A stretch of 10,363 bases of DNA, from contig JASFYQ010000008.1 of the NCBI GenBank assembly GCA_045047105.1, forward strand, positions 1-10,363, given 5' to 3'. The notes under the pieces are model-generated. The model was not told the DNA's origin, did not search any database, and saw nothing but the letters and a program-made list of their open reading frames with translations. The first letter of the stretch is position 1, and the number at the start of each line of letters is the position of its first letter. Source of the DNA: JADGAU01 sp045047105. Its GTDB lineage: Bacteria > Pseudomonadota > Gammaproteobacteria > GRL18. The position numbers and the translations under genes are program-made. This document shows positions 1-6,820 of the stretch, piece after piece.

Positions 1-37
1 ATATTAAAGAAAAACTATAGTGAAAAACCACTCAAAA

Positions 38-56
38 GTAGCCCCTTGGTAGCCCT
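38..56. repeat. Tandem GTAGCCC repeat beside the tRNA-Ala 3' end
   Basis: Two copies of GTAGCCC begin at 38 and 49. They are 11 bp apart, about one helical turn, and 57 bp beyond the 3' end of the minus-strand tRNA-Ala gene. Regularly spaced short direct repeats next to a tRNA 3' end can be arm-type binding sites of a tyrosine integrase. No integrase or duplicated tRNA end is visible here, so the role is not established. The rest of positions 1-113 shows no gene and only a weak hairpin (AGTG/CACT, about 20-33) that might help end the tRNA transcript. Confidence 0.35.
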
Positions 57-113
57 GTTAAGTAAATTATTCTTAAAAGTTTTTGTGATACTTGTGTAAG
101 TTATTGATTCTAT

Positions 114-189
114 TGGTGGAGCTATGCGGGATCGAACCGCAGACCCCCTGCATGCCATGCAGGTGCTCTCCCAGCTGAGCTATAGCCCC
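114..189 (-). tRNA. tRNA-Ala, anticodon GGC
   Basis: The minus strand folds into a complete 76-nt cloverleaf with the CCA end encoded. The acceptor stem pairs GGGGCTA with TAGCTCC. The anticodon stem CCTGC/GCAGG closes the loop ATGGCAT, giving anticodon GGC at tRNA positions 34-36. The T arm CTGCGG-TTCGATC-CCGCA has the usual TTC. The sequence is very close to the E. coli tRNA-Ala(GGC). It reads GCC and GCU alanine codons. It is transcribed away from the DUF302 gene, apparently alone. Confidence 0.98.
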
Positions 190-206
190 ATAAAGTAGGA
201 GGGGGT

Positions 207-235
207 AATTTACGCTGTTTAAGTTTTATTGTCAA
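207..235 (-). promoter_or_regulatory. Sigma70-type promoter of tRNA-Ala
   Basis: On the minus strand a perfect -35 box TTGACA (230-235) is followed after 17 bp by the -10 box TAAATT (207-212). A C-rich discriminator (ACCCCCTCC) comes next, and the mature tRNA starts 17 bp below the -10 box. The GC-rich discriminator is typical of stable-RNA promoters under stringent control; that regulation is inferred. Confidence 0.8.
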
Positions 236-259
236 TACGCATCTTAACTATCACCACTT

Positions 260-295
260 TTTCCTAAAGATTAAAAATATTTAATCTTTAGGAAA
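260..295. repeat. 16-bp perfect palindrome upstream of the DUF302 gene
   Basis: Arms TTTCCTAAAGATTAAA (260-275) and TTTAATCTTTAGGAAA (280-295) match perfectly and enclose the 4-nt spacer AATA. The palindrome lies between the divergent tRNA-Ala and DUF302 genes and ends about 2 bp before the candidate -35 box of the DUF302 promoter. No T-tract follows on either strand, so it is not an obvious intrinsic terminator. An operator for a dimeric regulator or a small dispersed repeat are both possible. Confidence 0.7.
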
Positions 296-297
296 GG

Positions 298-325
298 TTG
301 TATTTATGTTATGGCTGCTTATAAT
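298..325 (+). promoter_or_regulatory. Candidate promoter of the DUF302 gene
   Basis: A consensus -10 box TATAAT lies at 320-325. The best -35 at 16 bp spacing is TTGTAT (298-303), which matches the consensus at only three positions. Transcription would start near 332, leaving a leader of about 40 nt. The weak -35 beside a large palindrome would suit activator or repressor control, which is inferred. Confidence 0.45.
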
Positions 326-370
326 TAATATCGTAATTATTCTATCTTAATTTACTAACAGGCAAATAAA

Positions 371-844
371 ATGAAAAAAATAATAGTAGCTTTTCTCCTA
401 AGTAGCCTTTTTTCAATGAGTGTTTTAGCTGATAAAATGCATAAACCAACTGTTGATGGTATGGTGGTTAAAGTAAGTGCAAATAGTGTAACTGCAACCA
501 TGGATCGCTTAGAAAAAATTCTAAATGATAAAGGTATTACGGTATTTTTAAGAGTTGATCATGCGCAGGCCGCTCAAAAAATTGGGCATAATCTGCGAGA
601 CACTCAATTATTAATTTTTGGCAATCCTAAACTGGGCTCTCCATTAATGCTAAGCCAACAGACAATAGCTGTTGACCTTCCTCTTAAAGCTTTAGTTTGG
701 AAAGATAGTTCTGGGAAAGTGTGGCTTGCATACAATGATCCTGCGTATCTTAGTAAACGCCATAATATTTCAGATCGAGCAGCTGTTTTTACTAAAATGA
801 CTAAGGTTTTAAATAAATTAACTAATTATGCGGTTGGAAAATAG
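371..844 (+). CDS. Exported DUF302 domain protein
   Basis: This 157-residue protein begins with a clear Sec signal peptide: a lysine pair, a hydrophobic core, and the end VLA before Asp21, where signal peptidase I probably cuts. The mature part, about 137 residues, is a single DUF302 domain. Recognisable family segments are GITVFLRVDHAQAA (55-68), LLIFGNPKLGSPLM (80-93), QTIAVDLPLKALVW (97-110) and the end GKVWLAYNDPAYLSKRH (115-131). There is no lipobox cysteine and no second membrane segment, so it should be free in the periplasm. The function of DUF302 is not established; standalone secreted copies are common in Proteobacteria. The ribosome site is poor (AGGC about 7 nt before the ATG), but the signal peptide supports this start. 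It converges with the CofD-like gene, 38 bp away, with no visible terminator between them. Confidence 0.9.
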   Translation: MKKIIVAFLLSSLFSMSVLADKMHKPTVDGMVVKVSANSVTATMDRLEKILNDKGITVFLRVDHAQAAQKIGHNLRDTQLLIFGNPKLGSPLMLSQQTIAVDLPLKALVWKDSSGKVWLAYNDPAYLSKRHNISDRAAVFTKMTKVLNKLTNYAVGK

Positions 845-882
845 TTGCCTGCTTTTTTCTGGTGGAAGCTAGTAATATGGTA

Positions 883-2073
883 TTAGGTGAGTGATAAAAG
901 AGCATAGGTTAATAATTTTGCATCATAATAGGGGTAGCTTTGTTTGCTAATTAATTTGCAATCAATAATCTGTATGCCTTTTTCCTGCATTAATTTGGCT
1001 GATAGTTGTGAATCGTAATTTGCTCGCTGACTGTCATAGAGAATAAAATTTATAAAATCTTGATCCCTATGATTTGGAGCATTGCTATGCAAGTAATACA
1101 GTAAAGTGGTGACTGTTGAGTTTAAACTCATGCCTAGCTGTTCTGGATCATGTCCCAGATTTGGAATATATACCTTGGCACAAGAGTTATTAGCAATTGC
1201 TTTGCCCACATCATGGGGGAGTAAATTGGCAATTAAACTGGAATAAAAACTCCCAGGAGGGTAGCAGATAAGCTCTGACTGGGTAATTAATCTATGTGCA
1301 GCCTTGGTAATCTTTACCTTAACTCTTTGCTTTTTATCGGTCTTATTTATCAATAGCAGTTTTTTTATTGGGCTAGTAATGGGAGGGACTTCTTTGCCAG
1401 TAAACTTATGCTGCCCTACAAGTATCTGTTGATTTTCTAATTGAGCAGATAAATGCAAGTTATCATTGACTATGGATTGTACTGTCCCTTTTACTCCAAC
1501 TAATTTTGAAAATAAAAATATAATTGGATCCAGTTGGCGCTGGTTATTTAAATAACCTCCAGCTAAAATTAAATTGCCAATACTGGCTCCTCGTAAATCA
1601 AAATCCTCTGGCATTTTTTGCTGAAAATAGACTAATTGATTTTTAATCAATTTACGCATGGGGTTAGGTATTTTGATTATCAGTGAATGCTTTCCATCAA
1701 TTATTTGTTGAATTTGTTTGATTAGATATTGTTGAGAACAATCACTCTCTAAACGATGTGAAAATAAACTGTACACTTCATGGTGCCCCATAAAACTATC
1801 ATCAGCAAGCGCCATTAAACGGCTTCGTAAATCACCAATAGCGGGCATGTTAAATGCTTTGCGAAGTTTTGCAGAGCTTCCTCCAGAATCAAAGGTAGTA
1901 ATAAGGTGAGTGGAGTTATGGGTGTAATTTTTAACTTCTTTACTGACATTATTTAAAGCGGTGCCACCACTAAAAAAAAGTATATTAGGGCCTAACTCAG
2001 GTAAACGTTGATAACGTTGTATACGCACTTGATCGGGTATATTTACTTTGCGCTGGATAAAAATATCATTCAT
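883..2073 (-). CDS. CofD/YvcK-like family protein (GAK-type CofD relative)
   Basis: This 396-residue soluble protein belongs to the CofD/YvcK superfamily. Conserved segments are FFSGGTAL (33-40), FDSGGSSAKLR (61-71), PAIGDLRSRL (77-86), RGASIGNL (161-168), HLSAQLENQQILVGQ (207-221) and the glycine-rich PPGSFYSS (272-279). These match the nucleotide-sugar or phospholactate binding loops of the fold. CofD itself makes the F420 precursor in archaea and actinobacteria. No other F420 gene is present here, and the sequence looks closer to YvcK/GlmR and to the CofD-related proteins of the so-called GAK system. YvcK/GlmR of Firmicutes binds UDP-GlcNAc and tunes flow into cell-wall precursors; applying this here is inference. 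The gene is last in a tight minus-strand unit, 18 bp after the EEP gene, with AAGGG 10 nt before the ATG. GAK partner genes (ATP-grasp and others) are absent from the window. Confidence 0.85.
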   Translation of the reverse strand: MNDIFIQRKVNIPDQVRIQRYQRLPELGPNILFFSGGTALNNVSKEVKNYTHNSTHLITTFDSGGSSAKLRKAFNMPAIGDLRSRLMALADDSFMGHHEVYSLFSHRLESDCSQQYLIKQIQQIIDGKHSLIIKIPNPMRKLIKNQLVYFQQKMPEDFDLRGASIGNLILAGGYLNNQRQLDPIIFLFSKLVGVKGTVQSIVNDNLHLSAQLENQQILVGQHKFTGKEVPPITSPIKKLLLINKTDKKQRVKVKITKAAHRLITQSELICYPPGSFYSSLIANLLPHDVGKAIANNSCAKVYIPNLGHDPEQLGMSLNSTVTTLLYYLHSNAPNHRDQDFINFILYDSQRANYDSQLSAKLMQEKGIQIIDCKLISKQSYPYYDAKLLTYALLSLT

Positions 2074-2091
2074 TTAGTTATACCCTTTGAG

Positions 2092-3105
2092 CTAAGAAAT
2101 TAGAGGAAAACTTGCAACAATAGGAAAATGATCAGAGATATCCAGATCGTATAAGACCTCATAGGTTTGCTTGCTTTGCTCTATTTCATCTGGCAAACAG
2201 GCATAATAAAGTGGGCCTGCAAATAAATAATCTACTTTTATATTGCCTCCCTTATGTTTTATATGCCCTAGAACGGCTTTTTCTGTTATCTCTTTAGTGG
2301 GTCTTTTGGTTACTTTATCAGAACAAATCCGGGCAAAATTTTGCTGTATTAATTTAAGCTCTTCGGCGGAGTGGATAGTGGCATTTAGATCTCCTGCGAG
2401 CAACCATAATGCAGGTTTTAATTTTTTGTGCTGTTTTTGCATTTGTTGTTGTCTATCGCTATTTAAGCGAGAAACTATACCATTTAAAATGGTGTCCAAT
2501 TGATTTAGACGTATTCTGCTACCGTATTGATCGCGTTCTGGAAAACCTTCCCGCTCTCCTTTTAAAGTGGTTAGATGAAAGTTGAGAATAAAAATATCCT
2601 TCCCGCCCAGATTAAAATGTGCTACTACTGCCATTCTAGGCTCGCTATCACGATTACCACTAAATAAGCCTGTTTCAAAGCGTACGGTTTCTTTTTCTAA
2701 TAGGGAATTTGTATTTAATTGTTTATTAGATATAGCCCATAAGGAGCTATGTAATAATTCTTTACGCCATAAAATGCCCAGGCCATGGCCTAAATATGTG
2801 TTTTTGTCCCAACCACCTGATTTACGGATTTTATTCCATAACCGAGGATAACCATTTTTAATGGTATCAATTGAAATGGAAGTCTGGTAGTAGTATTCAT
2901 CGGGTATATCAAATAGCTCTTCTGCCTGGTTACTATTTTTACCAAAACGAACTATTTCTTGTAAGAGAATGATATCAGGCCTGGAGTGAGAAATGAGCTG
3001 ATTCAGCTGTTTATTATAATCTTGGCGCTTGTTATGTCTTTTGTTTGCAGGGACTTTTAAAAAAAAAGTCCCTGCAACATTCCAACTGGCTAGCGTTAAA
3101 TTCAT
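2092..3105 (-). CDS. Endonuclease/exonuclease/phosphatase (EEP) fold protein
   Basis: This 337-residue protein has the full catalytic set of the EEP fold, shared by ExoIII, DNase I and inositol phosphatases. Seen in order: WN with Asn9, LLQE with Glu50, NFHLTT with His177, GDLNA with Asp239 and Asn241, VDYLF with Asp292, and SDHFPI with the Asp325-His326 pair. It should therefore be an active Mg-dependent phosphodiester or phosphomonoester hydrolase; the substrate cannot be read from the sequence. There is no signal peptide, so it is probably cytoplasmic. Compared with ExoIII-like members (about 260-270 residues) it has a basic insertion after the first motif (residues 14-36) and a Lys/Gln-rich stretch at 215-230. 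AAGGAG lies 7 nt before the ATG, just after the phosphofructokinase stop codon. The 14-bp gap implies co-transcription and probably translational coupling. Codons 10-21 form a perfect hairpin (separate entry). Confidence 0.87.
   Translation of the reverse strand: MNLTLASWNVAGTFFLKVPANKRHNKRQDYNKQLNQLISHSRPDIILLQEIVRFGKNSNQAEELFDIPDEYYYQTSISIDTIKNGYPRLWNKIRKSGGWDKNTYLGHGLGILWRKELLHSSLWAISNKQLNTNSLLEKETVRFETGLFSGNRDSEPRMAVVAHFNLGGKDIFILNFHLTTLKGEREGFPERDQYGSRIRLNQLDTILNGIVSRLNSDRQQQMQKQHKKLKPALWLLAGDLNATIHSAEELKLIQQNFARICSDKVTKRPTKEITEKAVLGHIKHKGGNIKVDYLFAGPLYYACLPDEIEQSKQTYEVLYDLDISDHFPIVASFPLIS
3045..3077 (-). repeat. Perfect 14-bp hairpin with a T9 run inside the EEP gene
   Basis: Arms TTGCAGGGACTTTT (3045-3058) and AAAAGTCCCTGCAA (3064-3077) are exact reverse complements around five A. 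On the coding strand this covers about codons 10-20 (residues VAGTFFLKVPA) and places nine T in a row across the loop and one arm. The structure begins about 28 nt after the EEP start codon. No U-tract follows, so it is not a standard terminator. It may limit translation, mark an RNA-processing point, or be chance. Confidence 0.75.
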
Positions 3106-3119
3106 TAGCTAACTCCTTT

Positions 3120-4241
3120 TTAATCACCCAGATTTGTTCCCACTTGCCTGGCAGCAGTGAGCCAGGAATGATCGGTCGGGATGAGTTTTTTATTTCCTGC
3201 TACTTGCTCTAATGGTACAGCAACAGCATTTTCATTTTGTGATGCAACCATAATACCATATTGTCCTTTATCAACCATATCAGCACAGGCTGAACCTAAG
3301 CGGGTAGACAGAATTCTATCAGTAGCTGAAGGTGTTCCACCACGCTGAATATGGCCTAAAATAGTTACTCTGGACTCTAGTCCAGTGAGCTCTTCTAATT
3401 GGCAAGAAAGCGTATTGATATGATTAGCATGTTTTCGGTTAAAAATTTCAATATCAATTTTTGCCTGTTTTTTAGCTTTTTTATCAATTGGATTTTGTTT
3501 TATATTTTCCATGGCTTTAAGCTCCGCAGCCTCTTCAATTGGTAGAGCTCCCTCTGCAACTGCAACAATACTAAAGCTTTTTCCCTTGCGTACTCGGTTT
3601 TTAATAGCGGTTGCAGCACTATTTATATCATAGGGTATTTCAGGAATAAGGATCACATCCGCGCCACCTGCAATACCTGCTCCCAGAGCTAACCAGCCTG
3701 CACGGTGTCCCATAATTTCTACTACAATAATACGATGGTGGCTATGAGCCGTACTATGGAGACGGTCGATTGCTTCGGTAGCAATTCCCAGTGCCGTGTC
3801 AAAACCAAAAGTGGTATCGGTTGCAGCAACGTCGTTATCAATGGTTTTAGGCAGGGTAATAATATTTAGTCCCTTTTCCATTAATCTAAGGGCATTTTTT
3901 TGTGTACCGCCACCGCCAAGACAAACCAGAGCATCTAATTGATTAGAGTGGTAATTATCTACAACCACATCAGTCATATCCATTATTTTTCCACCAATAG
4001 ACATGCGATGAGGTTTGTCTCGGCTAGTTCCTAGAATAGTCCCGCCTATGGTTAATATACCTGAGAGAATATTACCATCCAATCTAAAGGAGCGATTTTC
4101 TACCAGACCTCGAAAGCCATCTTTAAAGCCAATTAATTGCATGTCAAAGTGGCCCTGTGCAGATTTTCCAACACCACGAATAGCTGCATTAAGTCCTGGG
4201 CTATCTCCACCCGCTGTTAAAATTCCAATTTGTTTTGACAT
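3120..4241 (-). CDS. 6-phosphofructokinase, mixed ATP/PPi type
   Basis: This 373-residue PfkA-family enzyme phosphorylates fructose-6-phosphate to the 1,6-bisphosphate in glycolysis. Key motifs are GGDSPGLN (11-18), GGGGT (109-113), PKTIDND (131-137) with the catalytic aspartates, MGHRAGW (177-183) and GHIQRGGTPSATDR (296-309). The donor is ambiguous. Gly112 matches E. coli Gly104, typical of ATP enzymes, while Lys132 matches E. coli Gly124 and is typical of PPi enzymes. The E. coli Mg ligand Asp103 is glycine here. Mixed sets like this occur in the PFK subgroup that contains both ATP- and PPi-using members. It is about 50 residues longer than E. coli PfkA, with a charged, lysine-rich insertion around 236-275. 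The start is fixed by the family N-terminus, although no good Shine-Dalgarno sequence precedes it. It leads the unit with the EEP and CofD-like genes. Confidence 0.93.
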   Translation of the reverse strand: MSKQIGILTAGGDSPGLNAAIRGVGKSAQGHFDMQLIGFKDGFRGLVENRSFRLDGNILSGILTIGGTILGTSRDKPHRMSIGGKIMDMTDVVVDNYHSNQLDALVCLGGGGTQKNALRLMEKGLNIITLPKTIDNDVAATDTTFGFDTALGIATEAIDRLHSTAHSHHRIIVVEIMGHRAGWLALGAGIAGGADVILIPEIPYDINSAATAIKNRVRKGKSFSIVAVAEGALPIEEAAELKAMENIKQNPIDKKAKKQAKIDIEIFNRKHANHINTLSCQLEELTGLESRVTILGHIQRGGTPSATDRILSTRLGSACADMVDKGQYGIMVASQNENAVAVPLEQVAGNKKLIPTDHSWLTAARQVGTNLGD

Positions 4242-4260
4242 GCTTATACCAGTTTGATTA

Positions 4261-4290
4261 GTTATAAAAAGTTGTTGCTAGTTATGTAAA
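4261..4290 (-). promoter_or_regulatory. Candidate promoter of the pfk-EEP-CofD unit
   Basis: On the minus strand TTTACA (4285-4290, 5/6) and TATAAC (4261-4266, 5/6) are separated by 18 bp in the gap after ypjD. Transcription would start near 4254, giving a leader of only about a dozen nucleotides, which agrees with the poor ribosome site of the phosphofructokinase gene. Read-through from ypjD, 54 bp upstream, is also possible. Confidence 0.5.
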
Positions 4291-4295
4291 GTAGC

Positions 4296-5096
4296 TTAGA
4301 TATGTAGAATTAATTCGCTGACAAACTTGCTACCAAAGTAGGATAGCATCAGAAAAATGAATCCACCCAGACTGAGTTTTATGGCTTTTTTTCCTCTCCA
4401 GCCATAAGTAAACCTGCCCCATAAAAGGAAAGCAAATATCACCCAGGCGCATAAGGACAGCACAGTTTTATGGACCAAATGCTGTGCAAAAATATCATCA
4501 AGAAAAGCAAAGCCACTAAACAGAGCTAGAGAGAGTAATATAAAACCCAGGCCAATACTTTGAAACAGCAGGTTCTCCATGCTTTCTAACGCAGGAATAG
4601 AGCGTAAGAATCCACCCGTTTGTTTTTTCTTTAAAAATGAATTTTGTATGGATAATAATACCGCCTGGCATGCAGCGATGGACAATAGGCTATAAGCTAG
4701 TAAGGATAAAAGGATGTGTGCTTGCAAAGCTAAAGAGGAGGAAGGCAGAACTATTGTCTGAGGGTTTAAAATTTGCAGTAAAATACCAAATGCAGTAGTA
4801 GGCAGAATAAGAATACCTAAGACTTCTACGGGTTGCTTGACTGTTGCAGAAGCATAGATAAGGGTAATAAAAAAAGCAGTTAAAGTAAAAATATTAAAAA
4901 ATGATATATTAATACCATCGGCCAGTAGTGTATTGTTAAACAGGGTAATACATAATAAAATTTCGGCTAAAACTACCAGACTTAGAATAGTTTTATCTGG
5001 TTTACCCTGAATAATCTCAATTCGTAATAATTTTCGAATTAACATAGCGCTAGCAATTATTAATAGTAGTGCTGCAAAGAGATTAAGTAGTAGCAT
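4296..5096 (-). CDS. ypjD: YpjD family CcsA-like inner membrane protein
   Basis: This 266-residue protein has about eight membrane segments (roughly 2-20, 37-56, 66-82, 92-109, 126-150, 178-197, 209-228, 237-255). Its second half matches the cytochrome c assembly (CcsA/CcmC) domain: His127 in LQAHILLSLLAY and His209 in LVHKTVLSLCAW sit where heme-handling family members keep conserved histidines. The stretch WGRFTYGWRGKKA followed by YFGSKF is typical of YpjD. The gene also has the usual gammaproteobacterial position, divergent from ffh. The function of YpjD is not settled; the related domain acts in heme delivery, while the E. coli protein has been linked to divalent cation resistance. The start has AAGGA about 13 nt upstream, rather far, so it may be off by a few codons. 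Confidence 0.9.
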   Translation of the reverse strand: MLLLNLFAALLLIIASAMLIRKLLRIEIIQGKPDKTILSLVVLAEILLCITLFNNTLLADGINISFFNIFTLTAFFITLIYASATVKQPVEVLGILILPTTAFGILLQILNPQTIVLPSSSLALQAHILLSLLAYSLLSIAACQAVLLSIQNSFLKKKQTGGFLRSIPALESMENLLFQSIGLGFILLSLALFSGFAFLDDIFAQHLVHKTVLSLCAWVIFAFLLWGRFTYGWRGKKAIKLSLGGFIFLMLSYFGSKFVSELILHI

Positions 5097-5342
5097 CGTA
5101 TAGTATTAATCCTTAGTGAATGATGTTTCAAAGCGTTTAGCCTAATAGCGGCTTGGCTTAAATCTGTATGTAAATAAAAGTATCTTGTAGCAAGGAATAT
5201 AGATACATCCATTATATGTAAATATCTTATCTAATAATAGCTACATACTTATTTTTAGATGTTTTTTTATACGACTAACATAAAATACAGTATAATACTC
5301 GATTATTGTAACTAAAATCAATTGCAAGCAAAGGAAGAATAT
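5097..5342. promoter_or_regulatory. Divergent ypjD/ffh control region with ffh promoter
   Basis: This AT-rich gap holds the signals for both divergent genes. For ffh a perfect -10 box TATAAT lies at 5291-5296 with no convincing -35, implying a start near 5303 and a leader of about 40 nt. For ypjD the minus strand shows TATAAT at 5211-5216, also with a weak -35. The 10-bp sequence TATGTAAATA occurs twice (5167-5176 and 5215-5224), and GTATCT/AGATAC pair around a 15-nt loop between the copies. No ORF in this gap looks real. Confidence 0.5.
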
Positions 5343-6719
5343 ATGTTTGATAATCTGTCAGGTCGTTTGACCCAAACCATTAAAAAATTACGAGGTCAGG
5401 GGCGTTTATCAGAGGATAATATCAAAGATACCTTACGCGAAGTGCGTATGGCTTTATTGGAAGCGGATGTTGCCTTACCAGTAGTAAAAGATTTTATTGA
5501 GCAGGTTAAAAAACGTGCCATAGGAAACGAGGTTTCTGAAAGCCTTACCCCAGGACAGGCCTTTATCAAAGTGGTTAATGATGAATTAATAACCATGATG
5601 GGCGAGTCTAATGATGCCTTGAATCTAAATGTAACACCTCCTGCTGTAATTTTAATGGCTGGTTTACAAGGTTCAGGTAAAACTACCAGTGTTGCAAAAC
5701 TTGCTCGCCATTTAATCGAACAGAAGAAAAAAGTATTAGTTGCCAGTGCCGACGTATATCGTCCTGCTGCGATTGAGCAATTAGCCACACTTGCTAAAGA
5801 AGTTAATGCTGAATTTTTCCCCAGCGACCCATCACAAAAACCAGTTGCTATTGCAACTGCTGCAATAAAACATGCAGAAAAACAATATGCGGATGTAGTT
5901 ATTATTGATACCGCGGGTCGATTGCATATTGACAGTGAAATGATGGCTGAAATTAAAGCCCTGCATCAAGCAATTAACCCGATTGAAACCTTATTTGTAG
6001 TTGATAGTATGACTGGGCAAGATGCTGCAAATACAGCCAAAGCCTTTAATGAAGCACTTGAAATTACAGGTGTTATCCTCACCAAAACAGATGGTGATGC
6101 AAGAGGTGGCGCGGCCCTATCTATTAGACAAATTACTGGAAAACCCATTAAGTTTATGGGTGTGGGTGAAAAAACCACCGCTCTGGAAGCCTTTCATCCT
6201 GAACGTATCTGTTCTCGTATATTGGGAATGGGAGATGTTCTTTCTCTTATTGAAGAAGCAGAAAAAAAGGTTGACCATCAAAAAGCCCAACGTTTAGCTA
6301 ATAAGCTTAAAAAAGGCAAAAATTTTGATTTAAATGATTTTAAAGATCAGCTTCAACAAATGAAAAAAATGGGTGGAATGGCAAGCCTAATGGACAAGTT
6401 ACCAGGTATGGGAAGTATTCCTGACCAAGTAAAAAACCAGGTTAATGATAAAGAGTTAGTAAAAATTGAAGCGATGATCGATTCAATGACCTTTTTTGAG
6501 CGATTACGCCCAGAGCAAATAAAAGGCTCTCGTAAGAAACGTATTACTATGGGGTCAGGGACTCAGATTCAGGATTTAAATCGTTTGCTTAAACAATTTA
6601 AGCAAATGCAAAAAATGATGAAAAAAATGTCCAAAGGCGGAGTTCGAAATATGATGCGCAGCATGCAGGGGAAAATGCCCGGAGGTATGGGGGGCATGGG
6701 TGGAAGAATGCCTTTTTAG
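5343..6719 (+). CDS. ffh: Signal recognition particle protein Ffh
   Basis: Ffh is the SRP54 GTPase. It binds 4.5S RNA and signal sequences at the ribosome and delivers membrane proteins to FtsY. In order: the N domain helical bundle; the G domain with P-loop GLQGSGKT (107-114), DTAGR (189-193) and TKTDGD (247-252); then the methionine-rich M domain from about 325. The M domain has the finger loop FKDQLQQMKKMGGM and the RNA-binding GSGT (404-407). The tail is rich in Gly and Met, as usual. I place the start at 5343 (MFDNLSGRL), which matches E. coli Ffh and has AAGGA 7 nt upstream. An in-frame ATG at 5322 would add seven residues with no family support. The length of 458 compares with 453 in E. 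coli. Confidence 0.98.
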   Translation: MFDNLSGRLTQTIKKLRGQGRLSEDNIKDTLREVRMALLEADVALPVVKDFIEQVKKRAIGNEVSESLTPGQAFIKVVNDELITMMGESNDALNLNVTPPAVILMAGLQGSGKTTSVAKLARHLIEQKKKVLVASADVYRPAAIEQLATLAKEVNAEFFPSDPSQKPVAIATAAIKHAEKQYADVVIIDTAGRLHIDSEMMAEIKALHQAINPIETLFVVDSMTGQDAANTAKAFNEALEITGVILTKTDGDARGGAALSIRQITGKPIKFMGVGEKTTALEAFHPERICSRILGMGDVLSLIEEAEKKVDHQKAQRLANKLKKGKNFDLNDFKDQLQQMKKMGGMASLMDKLPGMGSIPDQVKNQVNDKELVKIEAMIDSMTFFERLRPEQIKGSRKKRITMGSGTQIQDLNRLLKQFKQMQKMMKKMSKGGVRNMMRSMQGKMPGGMGGMGGRMPF

Positions 6720-6791
6720 GTCATAAATTGGCAAAATAGTTGTTTTATTTCTTTGTCTTACAACTTATTTTATAATTTATACAAAATCTAC

Positions 6792-6820
6792 TTTAACTTT
6801 GTATTTATTTAGAGTACAAT
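6792..6820 (+). promoter_or_regulatory. Candidate promoter of the rpsP operon
   Basis: The -10 box TACAAT (6815-6820, 5/6) is followed by the C-rich discriminator CCCCG, as at many ribosomal protein promoters. The -35 at 17 bp is poor (TTTAAC, 6792-6797). Transcription from about 6827 leaves a leader of roughly 150 nt before rpsP. In that leader CTGCT (6838-6842) can pair with AGCAG (6867-6871), or GCTTTA (6840-6845) with TAAAGC (6855-6860); the two stems exclude each other. No terminator is evident after ffh, so read-through is possible. Confidence 0.5.

Noticed and set aside
845..882. Terminator between the convergent DUF302 and CofD-like genes
   Set aside because: There is a T run, but no stem of useful strength can be drawn on either strand.
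883..2073. Coenzyme F420 biosynthesis (CofD)
   Set aside because: The superfamily match is clear, but no other F420 gene is present, the lineage looks gammaproteobacterial, and the sequence is nearer to YvcK and GAK-type relatives.
2243..2851. Plus-strand ORFs of 86 and 89 residues opposite the EEP gene
   Set aside because: They lie entirely antisense to a gene with complete catalytic motifs, and have biased composition and no family features; shadows of the real frame.
5322..5342. Upstream in-frame ATG of ffh giving a seven-residue extension
   Set aside because: The ATG at 5343 has AAGGA at good spacing and matches the conserved Ffh N-terminus; the extension overlaps that ribosome site.
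5396..6297. ORFs on either strand within ffh
   Set aside because: They overlap the conserved GTPase domain in other frames and show no independent ribosome site or recognisable domain.
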